From assembly GCA_905198295.1 (NCBI GenBank), contig CAJKBW010000031.1, positions 1 through 31,401 on the forward strand: a DNA stretch of 31,401 nucleotides. The letters run 5' to 3'. Made by a program: the position numbers and the translations under genes. Within the stretch, counting starts at the first letter, position 1. The number at the start of each line of letters is the position of its first letter. This document shows, in pieces, positions 1 through 7,405 of the stretch. The notes under the pieces are model-generated. The model did no database searches and was not told the DNA's origin. It saw only the letters and a list, made by a program, of their open reading frames with translations. Origin of the DNA: an uncultured Oscillospiraceae bacterium (GTDB lineage: Bacteria > Bacillota > Clostridia > Oscillospirales > Acutalibacteraceae).

Positions 1-87
1 GTTAATCACTCCGTCGTTGTTCAAGTCTCTGAAGCGGATGTCCCCCGGAGCTGCGGCTTTCCGGTTATCGTTAAAAGGTATGGAGTT
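1..87 (-). other. Partial reading frame leaving the left edge, calcium-loop-like peptide
   Basis: On the minus strand, 29 codons are open from a TGA at 88-90 to the left edge. They include the peptide APGDIRFRDLNNDGVIN, with an Asp/Asn-rich DLNNDG loop. This stretch resembles the conserved GDI(K/R)(F/Y)xDLNGDGVI segment of SusC/RagA-type TonB-dependent receptors of Bacteroidota; a dockerin or EF-hand repeat is the alternative. No start codon is visible and the in-frame TGA interrupts it on the N-terminal side, so this may be a gene fragment, a damaged gene or the edge of a misjoined contig. The resemblance comes from memory of the family and was not tested by alignment. Confidence 0.35.
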
Positions 88-120
88 TCAGAATATGCAA
101 GAAGAAGGGGTAGGTAAGGT

Positions 121-1206
121 ATGTCTAACAGACTATTTCAAGGCGTCGTTCATCAGATGCGGGAGGCGATTGACCGCACGATAGGCGTTATCGATGAGAC
201 TATGTCCGTTATTGCCTGCAGTGATTTGGGACGCATTGGGGAGGTTTCCGATTCGGTTACCGCCGAATCCTTTTCCTTGCAGGAAGCCTTTGTGAAGGAC
301 GGCTATACCTACAAGCCGTTTGGATCCCGGCCGCGTGCGGAGAACATTCTGTTCGTGGAGGGTACCGACGAAGAGGCGGGCAAGTTTGCCGCGCTGCTGG
401 CGGTTTCGCTCTCGAGCATCAAACAGTATTACGACGAAAAATATGACCGTGGCAACTTTGTCAAAAACGTTATCCTTGACAATATCCTGCCTGGGGATAT
501 CTATCTCAAGGCGCGTGAGCTGCGTTTCAACAATGATGTCTGCCGCGCGGTGCTGCTGATTCGGATTTCTGCGCGCACCGATATCTCGGCGTATGATGTG
601 GTACAGAATCTGTTCCCGGATAAGAGCAAGGATTTTGTCATCAACATCAACGAAACCGATATCGCGCTGGTTAAGGAAATCCGTGCCGGCATCGATTCGC
701 ATGATCTCGAAAAGCTGGCCCGTTCCATTGTGGATACCCTTAGCAGCGAATTTTATACCCAGGCGACCGTCGGTATCGGTACCGCCGTGGAGGGGATCAA
801 GGATCTGGCCCGTTCCTTCAAGGAAGCGCAGGTGGCGCTGGAGGTCGGTAAGGTGTTTGATACCGAAAAGACCATCGTCAGCTATGACAACTTGGGAATC
901 GCCCGGCTGATTTATCAGCTGCCGACGACGCTGTGTGAGATGTTCCTGCGTGAAGTCTTCAAGAAAGGTTCGATCGATTCGCTTGATCAGGAAACGCTGT
1001 TCACCATTCAGCGGTTCTTTGAGAACAACCTGAACGTATCCGAAACCTCGCGTAAACTGTTCGTGCACCGCAATACCCTGGTGTACCGTCTCGAAAAGAT
1101 TAAGCGCCTGACCGGCCTGGATCTGCGCGAGTTTGACGACGCCATTGTGTTCAAGGTGGCGCTGATGGTCAAGAAATACCTGATGGCCAATCCGGTTAAA
1201 TACTGA
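121..1206 (+). CDS. PucR/CdaR-family helix-turn-helix transcriptional regulator
   Basis: A 361-residue cytoplasmic DNA-binding regulator. The C-terminal part, about residues 295-355, carries the PucR-type HTH signature: a segment reading NVSETSRKLFVHRNTLVYRL, then EKIKRLTGLDLREFDDAIVFKVAL. This is the hallmark of the CdaR/PucR family, which controls sugar-diacid, purine or amino-acid use in response to small ligands. The middle, about residues 135-270, fits the family's degenerate GGDEF-like domain, with a TVGIGTAVEGIKDLARSFKEAQVALE segment. The N-terminal 110 residues are a probable ligand-sensing region without a recognisable motif. The ATG at 121 is preceded by a modest purine-rich site near 102-117. 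A hairpin downstream suggests a single-gene transcript. The ligand and targets cannot be read from the sequence. Confidence 0.85.
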   Translation: MSNRLFQGVVHQMREAIDRTIGVIDETMSVIACSDLGRIGEVSDSVTAESFSLQEAFVKDGYTYKPFGSRPRAENILFVEGTDEEAGKFAALLAVSLSSIKQYYDEKYDRGNFVKNVILDNILPGDIYLKARELRFNNDVCRAVLLIRISARTDISAYDVVQNLFPDKSKDFVININETDIALVKEIRAGIDSHDLEKLARSIVDTLSSEFYTQATVGIGTAVEGIKDLARSFKEAQVALEVGKVFDTEKTIVSYDNLGIARLIYQLPTTLCEMFLREVFKKGSIDSLDQETLFTIQRFFENNLNVSETSRKLFVHRNTLVYRLEKIKRLTGLDLREFDDAIVFKVALMVKKYLMANPVKY

Positions 1207-1261
1207 GTTTTGGTTGGGGCGGGAGGTGCCGCCCGGCTCCCCCGCCCGGCGATGTGTTTCG

Positions 1262-1304
1262 CTGTGCGCCGGCCCGCTTGATGCCGGCCGGCGCACAGTT
1301 CTTT
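1262..1304 (+). terminator. Probable terminator after the PucR-type regulator
   Basis: A perfect 13-bp GC-rich inverted repeat (1262-1274 with 1286-1298) encloses an 11-nt loop and is followed by TTCTTT. The stem is strong but the T-tract is short and interrupted, so termination may be partial. Confidence 0.6.
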
Positions 1305-1659
1305 ATCGGCCTTCTCGGTCTGACGTTTCGGCCGGGAGGGCATAGCTTTTATTAACGGCCAACTTTGGAAATATTTGTAATACGTCCGGCCGGCAGAACA
1401 GGAAAAAGTCTGTGTCGTGCCGGTGGTACGGCAGAAGAACCGAATGGAAGAGGACAGACGTCCTTTTCGCCGGATGGTGGGCTGTCCGGTACAACTTGGC
1501 AGACTGGCCGCCCGACGGGCGGAAAACGATAGAGCCGCATTATGCGGCAGAATACGCGGATCAGTGGGAGTAAAAACAGCGGCTGCCTGCGGCGCAGATG
1601 CCCGGACAAGCCGGATGCGTTTTTCTGTACTGACCAGCGAAAAAGGAGGGGCGGCAAAT
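1305..1659 (+). other. Gene-poor, hairpin-rich stretch upstream of ftsE
   Basis: I see no convincing protein-coding gene between the regulator and the ftsE cluster. The open frames here lack family features and good start sites. The stretch contains perfect short palindromes, including 1508-1522 (CCGCCCG-A-CGGGCGG) and 1534-1548 (GCCGCA-TTA-TGCGGC). It may hold the promoter and a structured leader of the ftsEX cluster. The only promoter-like string I find is a TAATAC at 1378-1383 with no good -35 box, so the promoter is not located. Confidence 0.4.
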
Positions 1660-1716
1660 ATGTACGCAGCCGCATGGCGGATACCGGAGGGCTGCCGGTG
1701 CCGTGCGGTGGGATAA
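1660..1716 (+). CDS. Possible 18-codon leader ORF before ftsE
   Basis: An ATG at 1660 lies 10 nt after a strong AAAGGAGG-type ribosome site (1642-1649). It opens a short frame, MYAAAWRIPEGCRCRAVG, that stops at 1714-1716, 43 nt before the ftsE start. The strong ribosome site is the only evidence for translation. It could be a leader peptide coupled to ftsE, a remnant, or chance. No family is recognisable. Confidence 0.25.
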   Translation: MYAAAWRIPEGCRCRAVG

Positions 1717-1759
1717 GAGCAGGCATGGCCTGCTGATGAGAAAAAGGGGAGGTGGCCTT

Positions 1760-2467
1760 TTGATCGAGTTCAAAGGGGTACATAAAACCTATGGGACAGG
1801 TGTTAAGGCATTAAAAGATGTCAATATTCACATTGATAAAGGTGAGTTTGTCTTTATAGTGGGCGCTTCCGGCGCGGGAAAGAGTACTTTTCTCAAGCTG
1901 ATTATGCGTGAGGAGGTTCCCAGTGCCGGTGAAGTGATCGTTAACGGCTATAAACTGAGTAAACTGAAAAAACGCGAAATTCCTTATCTGCGCCGTACGA
2001 TGGGCATTGTCTTTCAGGACTTCCGCCTGATCAACACGATGACGGTATACGACAATGTGGCTTTTGCCATGCGGGTGATCGGGGCATCACAGCGCGATGT
2101 GCGCAAGCGGGTGCCGTACATTCTTGGACTGGTGGGGCTGCAGAATAAAGCGCGCAGCTTCCCGGTTCAGCTTTCGGGCGGCGAACAGCAGCGCGTGGGC
2201 CTGGCCCGGGCGTTGGTGAATAATCCGGCGCTGATCGTGGCGGATGAACCCACGGGCAACATCGATCCGGAATTGTCCTTTGAGATCGTTGAACTGCTCA
2301 GCGAGATTAACCGCCGCGGCACGACGATTCTGATGGTAACGCACGAGCATGACCTGGTGCAGCAGTTTGACCGCCGGGTGATCGAAATCCGCGGAGGGTG
2401 CGTTGTTTCGGATACGCCTCCCAGAGGCAGTTGTGAAGGGGAGGGGTACGGCTATGAAATTGAGTAG
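1760..2467 (+). CDS. ftsE: Cell division ATP-binding protein FtsE
   Basis: The 235-residue ABC ATPase that pairs with FtsX at the division site and powers activation of peptidoglycan hydrolases. All nucleotide-binding motifs are present: Walker A GASGAGKST (residues 35-43), Q-loop Gln86, signature LSGGEQQ (138-144), Walker B ending in Asp162-Glu163, and switch His195. The best start is TTG at 1760, not an upstream ATG. It gives the family-typical N-terminus MIEFKGV and is preceded by GGGGAGGTGG at the right distance. An ATG at 1736 would place the start before that ribosome site. The gene overlaps ftsX by 14 bp, so the two are translationally coupled. The C-terminal ~15 residues are longer and more Gly/Glu-rich than in many FtsE proteins. 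Confidence 0.95.
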   Translation: MIEFKGVHKTYGTGVKALKDVNIHIDKGEFVFIVGASGAGKSTFLKLIMREEVPSAGEVIVNGYKLSKLKKREIPYLRRTMGIVFQDFRLINTMTVYDNVAFAMRVIGASQRDVRKRVPYILGLVGLQNKARSFPVQLSGGEQQRVGLARALVNNPALIVADEPTGNIDPELSFEIVELLSEINRRGTTILMVTHEHDLVQQFDRRVIEIRGGCVVSDTPPRGSCEGEGYGYEIE

Positions 2468-3368
2468 TATGCGGTACCTGACCCGCGAAGGCTTCCGCAG
2501 TATCTGGCAGAACCGGTTTATGGCGCTTGCGTCCATCGGTGTGCTGATTTCCTGCCTGCTGCTGACCGGCGGCGCATATCTGGTATTCAAAAATATCGAC
2601 CACATGTTTGACTGGATGAACGGACAGAACGTAGTGGCGGTTTTTGCGGAGGAATCCTGTGACGACGAACAGGTGACGGCGCTTGGGGAAAAAATCCGCA
2701 GCCTCAGCAATGTGGAAAGCGTAGAACTGATCACCAAGGAGGAGTCGCTGGAAAAGTACGGCGACAGTCTGCCGGAAGCGCTGTTTGAGGAATACCAGAA
2801 TGGGGATAATCCCTTCCTGGATTCCTTTGTGGTGACTTTCAAGGATCTGAGCCTGTTTGATGAAACAGTGACCCAGCTCGAGGCCATTGAGCATGTGGAT
2901 TCGGTGGAGCAGGACGGCGGAATCGCGGAAATGCTGCTCAAGGTGCGGCATATCGTGCTGATTGCCGGCGGCTGGATTATCGGCATGCTGCTGCTGGTTT
3001 CTCTGTTCATCATCGCCAACACCATCAAGCTGACGGTATACAGCCGCCGGCTGGAAATTTCGATCATGAAGGCGGTTGGGGCGACAAATGCCTTCGTGCG
3101 TATGCCCTTCATCATTGAGGGCATGGTGCTCGGTCTTGTGGCCGGCGGCGTATCCTATGGCCTGCTGTACCTCGTTTATGATAAGCTGGGTGATCTTCTA
3201 ATGGACAGCATGACTGGTGCACTGCAGGTGGGAACGGTGCCGTTTGCCTCGATGTGGTGGCAGCTGCTGGTGGCGTTCCTGTGCGGGGGCATGCTTGTGG
3301 GTATGATCGGCAGTGCAATATCCATGCGGAAATATCTTAAGGAAGCGGGAGGCGGCCTGGATGACTAA
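2454..3368 (+). CDS. ftsX: Cell division membrane protein FtsX
   Basis: A 304-residue permease-like partner of FtsE. It has the FtsX layout: a short cytoplasmic N-terminus (MRYLTREGFRSIWQNR), TM1 at about residues 21-43, a large extracellular loop of about 120 residues, then three more membrane segments in the C-terminal half (about 165-190, 218-245 and 263-285). The outer loop normally docks a coiled-coil hydrolase (CwlO in Bacillus, PcsB in Streptococcus, RipC in mycobacteria, EnvC in E. coli), and a gene for such a protein follows directly. The ATG at 2454 has GGGGAGGGG upstream and gives the expected N-terminus; the longer frame back to 2403 lies inside ftsE. Its stop overlaps the next start (ATGACTAA), indicating tight coupling. 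Confidence 0.95.
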   Translation: MKLSSMRYLTREGFRSIWQNRFMALASIGVLISCLLLTGGAYLVFKNIDHMFDWMNGQNVVAVFAEESCDDEQVTALGEKIRSLSNVESVELITKEESLEKYGDSLPEALFEEYQNGDNPFLDSFVVTFKDLSLFDETVTQLEAIEHVDSVEQDGGIAEMLLKVRHIVLIAGGWIIGMLLLVSLFIIANTIKLTVYSRRLEISIMKAVGATNAFVRMPFIIEGMVLGLVAGGVSYGLLYLVYDKLGDLLMDSMTGALQVGTVPFASMWWQLLVAFLCGGMLVGMIGSAISMRKYLKEAGGGLDD

Positions 3369-4629
3369 AAATTGCCAAAAGACAGGTAAACGAACCCTGC
3401 TGCGCGGTGTGGCGTTTGTGTCTGCGCTGGTGCTGCTGACGGCACTGCCGGCTGGTTTTTCCCAGATGCGGGTGCGCGCGGCGGATACCGATGCACTGGA
3501 GGATCAGCTGAATGACCTACGTAATCAATCTCAGCAGCTGCAGCAGGAAATTAATTCGCTGTCCGGCGATCTGGATGCTGCTCAGGAGCGGCTGAACCTG
3601 CAGAAGAGGCAGGCGGACAATGCCAGAGAACTGTATCAGAAGCTCAGCCAGCAGATGGAACAGCTCAACGCACAGATCGGTGAAAAGGAAGAGGAAATCG
3701 CGGCGAAGGAACAGGAGATTGCCGATCGGGAGGCGGACATTGCTGACCGGAAAGAGCTGCTGAAAAAACGGCTGCAGGCAATTTCCAAGAGCGGTAATCT
3801 GACGGCATTTCAGATGCTGTTCAATACCGAGAGTTATGCGGATTATCTGATTAAATCCAAGATGATGGAGCGTTCTTCGGAGCAAGACAAGGCGCTGATG
3901 GATGAGCTGGAGGTCGAGATCGCGGGGATCCAGAAGGAGCGCGAGGAGCTGGAAGCGGACAGGAAGTCGTTGGACGACGACAAGGCGGCGCTGGAGCCGC
4001 TTCGTCAGGAGGCGGAGGATAACGCCAGAAGACTTGAGCAGGTATGCAAGGAGATCGAACGCGACGAAATGACCCTTGCGGAAAAAGTGGCGGATGCGAA
4101 AAGAAAGCAGGAAGCACTGGATGCGGAAGCCGCTAAGGTGCAGGAGCTGCTGGATCAGAGCAATTACGAAGGAAAATATTCCAAGATGTATTGGCCGGTG
4201 CCCGCAGTCAAAAATATTTCTTCCGGTTTTGGCTATCGCTGGGGCAGCATGCACAAGGGTATTGATATCTCCGAAGGTGCCGTGCCGGTTTACGGGCAGT
4301 CGATCTATGCGGCGGCTGACGGTGTGGTGCTGTATACGGTGACCTCCGGCTGGGGCGGCGGCTTTGGCCTGCACGTGGTAATCGATCACGGCTATGACGC
4401 AAACGGCAAACGCATTTCCACCCGGTATGCCCATTGCTCGCAGGTGCTGGTGTCTCCCGGCCAGGTGGTCAAAGGCGGAGAAACCATTATCGGCAAGGTG
4501 GGCGATACCGGCGACGTGACCGGCCCACACCTTCATTTTGAAGTAATGGAAGGCGGCGTGCTGGATCAGGTGGATCCGGTGGCCAATGGATATGTCCCGA
4601 ACTATCGCAACGGGGTAATTGTTGGCTGA
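3361..4629 (+). CDS. Secreted coiled-coil M23 peptidase, FtsEX partner (first copy)
   Basis: A 422-residue exported murein hydrolase of EnvC/CwlO-like design. A signal peptide (about 1-40, ending near VRA-AD) precedes a long heptad-rich coiled coil (about 45-270) and a C-terminal LytM/M23 domain (about 280-420). The zinc and catalytic residues of active LytM enzymes are visible: H298 and D302 in HKGIDIS, H358 in YAHCS, H390 and H392 in PHLHFEV. This differs from E. coli EnvC, whose LytM domain is degenerate and acts only through amidases, so direct endopeptidase activity is likely. The start at 3361 overlaps the ftsX stop by 8 bp. This makes it the probable FtsX-docked effector, with the coiled coil holding the enzyme inactive until FtsEX hydrolyses ATP. 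The gene at 6057 is a close paralogue. Confidence 0.9.
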   Translation: MTKNCQKTGKRTLLRGVAFVSALVLLTALPAGFSQMRVRAADTDALEDQLNDLRNQSQQLQQEINSLSGDLDAAQERLNLQKRQADNARELYQKLSQQMEQLNAQIGEKEEEIAAKEQEIADREADIADRKELLKKRLQAISKSGNLTAFQMLFNTESYADYLIKSKMMERSSEQDKALMDELEVEIAGIQKEREELEADRKSLDDDKAALEPLRQEAEDNARRLEQVCKEIERDEMTLAEKVADAKRKQEALDAEAAKVQELLDQSNYEGKYSKMYWPVPAVKNISSGFGYRWGSMHKGIDISEGAVPVYGQSIYAAADGVVLYTVTSGWGGGFGLHVVIDHGYDANGKRISTRYAHCSQVLVSPGQVVKGGETIIGKVGDTGDVTGPHLHFEVMEGGVLDQVDPVANGYVPNYRNGVIVG

Positions 4630-4644
4630 TTTATACGGCAATGT

Positions 4645-4672
4645 ACGGCGCACCCGGATGGGGCGCCGTTTT
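4645..4672 (+). terminator. Weak hairpin terminator or attenuator
   Basis: A 10-bp stem with one bulged A (ACGGCGC-A-CCC pairing with GGGGCGCCGT) has a GGAT loop and is followed by TTTT. It lies between the first M23 gene and the S41-like gene. The short T-tract suggests partial termination that would lower expression of downstream genes relative to ftsEX. Confidence 0.5.
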
Positions 4673-4725
4673 GCCGGATATGCACATGTTTGTCCGGAGC
4701 GTTTTCGGTGAAAGGAATAGGTGGC

Positions 4726-6036
4726 ATGAATAAAAAGATCTCCATCGGTGCAACGATTGCACTGATGATTATCTCCATTGCGCTGACCATTTCGGTGACG
4801 ATGGTGGTGGCGATGCGTATCTTCAACTCTTCGGTCAACGATGTCACCCAGCGCCGCACTATGTATCAATACGTGACCGAGATCGACAAGGCTGTACGTC
4901 CGCATTATCTGGGTACCATCGATGAGGAAAAGCTGCGGACTGCGCTGGCGCGGGGCTATGTGGACGGCATCGGCGACCCGTATGCCGCCTATCTTTCGGC
5001 GGATGAGTATAAGGCGGTGCAGCAGGCGCGTTCGGGAAAGCTGACCGGCTATGGTATCGAGCTGTCCCGGATGGAAGACGGCATGCCGCAGATCACGTCC
5101 GTCAGTAAGCAGTCGCCGGCCGCCTCCGCGGGTGTGCAGAAAGGGGATATCGTCGTTTCTCTCGATGGCACGGAGGTGACGGCCGACAGCTACGATACGG
5201 TGGCGGAAAAGCTGGGAGTTACCACATCCGGAGACAAGGTGCTCATTGGACTGCGCCGCGGTGACAGCGAGCTTTCGGTGGACCTGACCAGCAGCAGCTT
5301 CGACGTGGTAACGGTGGAAGGACGAATGGTCGGCGATATTGCTGTGATCCGCATTGCTGCATTTACCGAAACCACACCGGCACAGTTTAAATCGGTTTAT
5401 AACAAGCTCGATAACGAAGGAGCTGCCGGTTTTGTCTTTGATCTGCGCAATACCGAAAACGGCGTGCTGTCCGCTGCACAGGAGATCATCGCCTACCTGA
5501 TGCCGCGCGGCAGCTATGCGAAGCTTACCGAGCAGCAGACTGACGGGACCTCTCAGACCACCGAAATGACGGCAGAGGATACCTATCAGATGAGCAAACC
5601 TTCGGCTACGCTGGTCAACAGCCGTACGTCGGACGGCGCGGAGCTGTTCGCCGGTGTCCTGCAGGAATATGCGATGACGACGGTTATCGGCAGTGTCACT
5701 GCGGGTCATGGTATGGTGCAGGATTACTATACGATCGCCACCGACGGTGCGGCAATCCGGCTTTCGGTGGCTTCGCTGGTGCTGAAAAAGGGCGGCGAAA
5801 TCGAGGACGCAGGGATTACGCCGAACAAGGAAGTCCTGCTGACGCCGGAACAGGAGGAGAAACTGGGGCTGCTGACCGATGAAGAGGATTTGCAGCTGCA
5901 GGAGGCGCTGACCGCTGTCCATTCGGGAGGTACTATCATACCGCCGGTTACCACACCGCCGGAGAACGAAACCACGACAGGGGAAGAGACTACCACTACA
6001 GGGGAAACCGAGCCGACTGAACCGGAAGAGGAGTAA
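4726..6036 (+). CDS. S41 (C-terminal processing peptidase) family protein, predicted inactive
   Basis: A 436-residue protein with an N-terminal membrane anchor (about 7-30), a helical N-domain containing the GYVDGIGDPYAAYLSADEY motif, a PDZ domain (about 105-190, including SPAASAGVQKGDIVVSLDG) and an S41 tail-processing domain. It is a CtpA/CtpB homologue in order and length. In active enzymes the nucleophile is the central Ser of GSASASE, with a Lys 25 residues later in GKGxVQ. Here the matching strings are RTSDGAE and GHGMVQ, so the dyad positions are Asp303 and His328, exactly 25 apart, with Gln332 kept. Proteolysis by the normal mechanism is therefore unlikely. The C-terminus is a Thr/Glu/Pro-rich tail. 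The ATG at 4726 is preceded by an AAAGGAATAGG ribosome site. It sits between two M23 paralogues, suggesting a scaffold or regulatory role. Confidence 0.85.
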   Translation: MNKKISIGATIALMIISIALTISVTMVVAMRIFNSSVNDVTQRRTMYQYVTEIDKAVRPHYLGTIDEEKLRTALARGYVDGIGDPYAAYLSADEYKAVQQARSGKLTGYGIELSRMEDGMPQITSVSKQSPAASAGVQKGDIVVSLDGTEVTADSYDTVAEKLGVTTSGDKVLIGLRRGDSELSVDLTSSSFDVVTVEGRMVGDIAVIRIAAFTETTPAQFKSVYNKLDNEGAAGFVFDLRNTENGVLSAAQEIIAYLMPRGSYAKLTEQQTDGTSQTTEMTAEDTYQMSKPSATLVNSRTSDGAELFAGVLQEYAMTTVIGSVTAGHGMVQDYYTIATDGAAIRLSVASLVLKKGGEIEDAGITPNKEVLLTPEQEEKLGLLTDEEDLQLQEALTAVHSGGTIIPPVTTPPENETTTGEETTTTGETEPTEPEEE

Positions 6037-6056
6037 GAAAAGCAGGGGGAACCGCT

Positions 6057-7328
6057 ATGCAGAAACGTTTTTCGTTTAGCGACAGGAGAAAGAGGCTGCG
6101 TGTCGCGGCCGTATTGTCCGCTGTTGTGCTGCTGACTGCCCTGCTGTGCAGCGTGATGCCGCTGTCGGCGAGGGCGGCGGATACCGATTCCCTGGAAGAG
6201 CAGTTGAATGATCTGCGCAGCCAATCCCAGCAGCTGCAGGGAGAACTGGATGGCATGAGTGCCGACTTGGAGGATGCGCAGGCACGTCTGGATGTACAAA
6301 AGGAAAAAGCGGAGGTTGCCCGAAAGAGTTATCGGCTTCTGCAGCAGCAGATGGATGAGCTGAACGGGAAAATCGCAGAGAAGGCGGCGGCGATTTCCGG
6401 GCGGGAGCAGGCCATTGCCGAGCGGGAGGCGGATATTGCCGAACGAAAAGAATTGCTTAAAAAGCGGCTGCGGGTGATTTCCCAAACCGGTAATCTGTCG
6501 GCATTTCAGATGCTGTTCAATACGGAAAGCTATGCCGATTACCTCGTCAAGTCCAAAATGATGGAGAGAATGTCCCAACAGGACAAGGCACTGATGGATG
6601 AGGTGGAAAAAGAGATTCGGGAAATCCAGCAGGAACGAGCCGCTCTGGAAAAGGAACGGGAGGCGCTGGATGCCGATAAAGCGGCGCTCCAGCCGCTGTA
6701 CGATGAGGCGGAAGCCAATGCTGCGGAGATCGAACTGCTCTGCCGGCAGATTGAACGGGAAGAATCGGACCTGCAAACCCGAATTGCCCGGACAAGGGAA
6801 TCGCAGGAACGGCTTGAGCGTGCGGCAGAACAGATTCGTGAAGAGATCAATAACAGCCGGTATGATGGTAAGTTCGGCAAAATGTATTGGCCGGTTCCGG
6901 CGGTGAAAAATATCGCCTCGCCTTTTGGAACCCGTTATCTGGGCAGCCACAGTTTCCATAAAGGCATCGATATTTCGGAAGGTTTCGTGCCGGTTTACGG
7001 CAAGCCGATTTATGCGGCGTCCGATGGGGTGGTGGTGTCTGCCATTAACTATGCCAATACGAGCGGTTATGGTTATTATGTGGTAATTGATCACGGCTAC
7101 GATGAAAACGGTGTGAAGATTACCACGCTGTATGCCCATTGTTCGGAAATTCTGGTGAGAGCCGGCCAGACGGTGGTCGGCGGCGAAACAGTGATTGCCC
7201 GTGCGGGTGATACCGGTGATGTTACCGGCCCGCATCTGCACTTCGAGGTGTGGGAAAACGGTGTGGCGGTCGATCCGGTGGGTAACGGCTATGTACCGAA
7301 CTATCACAAGGAACAGATCATTGGCTGA
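6057..7328 (+). CDS. Secreted coiled-coil M23 peptidase (second copy)
   Basis: A 423-residue paralogue of the gene at 3361 with the same layout: signal peptide (about 1-40, ending ARA-AD), long coiled coil (about 45-270) and C-terminal LytM/M23 domain. Shared strings include ADTDSLEEQLNDLRSQSQQL at the mature N-terminus, FQMLFNTESYADYL(I/V)KSKMMER mid-coil and GDTGDVTGPHLHFEV near the end. Metal and catalytic residues are all present: H301, D305, H361, H393, H395. The start at 6057 is 20 bp after the S41-like gene and has an AGCAGGGGGA site upstream, so the two are probably co-transcribed. It may compete for FtsX or work elsewhere on the wall. The linker before the first zinc ligand is longer by a few residues (RYLGSHSFHKG against RWGSMHKG). 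Confidence 0.9.
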   Translation: MQKRFSFSDRRKRLRVAAVLSAVVLLTALLCSVMPLSARAADTDSLEEQLNDLRSQSQQLQGELDGMSADLEDAQARLDVQKEKAEVARKSYRLLQQQMDELNGKIAEKAAAISGREQAIAEREADIAERKELLKKRLRVISQTGNLSAFQMLFNTESYADYLVKSKMMERMSQQDKALMDEVEKEIREIQQERAALEKEREALDADKAALQPLYDEAEANAAEIELLCRQIEREESDLQTRIARTRESQERLERAAEQIREEINNSRYDGKFGKMYWPVPAVKNIASPFGTRYLGSHSFHKGIDISEGFVPVYGKPIYAASDGVVVSAINYANTSGYGYYVVIDHGYDENGVKITTLYAHCSEILVRAGQTVVGGETVIARAGDTGDVTGPHLHFEVWENGVAVDPVGNGYVPNYHKEQIIG

Positions 7329-7344
7329 GAAATTTACGCATTTC

Positions 7345-7373
7345 TGGACTTTTTCGAGGGGATATGTTACGAT
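7345..7373 (+). promoter_or_regulatory. Possible promoter of the zinc-ribbon membrane protein
   Basis: TGGACT (7345-7350) and TACGAT (7368-7373) are 17 bp apart, in the 77-bp gap before the 7406 gene. Both hexamers are imperfect, so this is tentative. Read-through from the M23 gene is equally possible, since no terminator lies between. Confidence 0.35.
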
Positions 7374-7405
7374 ACGCTTAAGGGGAATTAGAGGAGGGAA
7401 ACATC

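Noticed and set aside
3517..5922. 801-codon open frame on the minus strand across the M23 and S41 genes
   Set aside because: It lies antisense to three well-supported genes with clear domains. Its His/Arg/Gln-rich composition is typical of a shadow frame in GC-rich coding DNA, and no family motif is visible.
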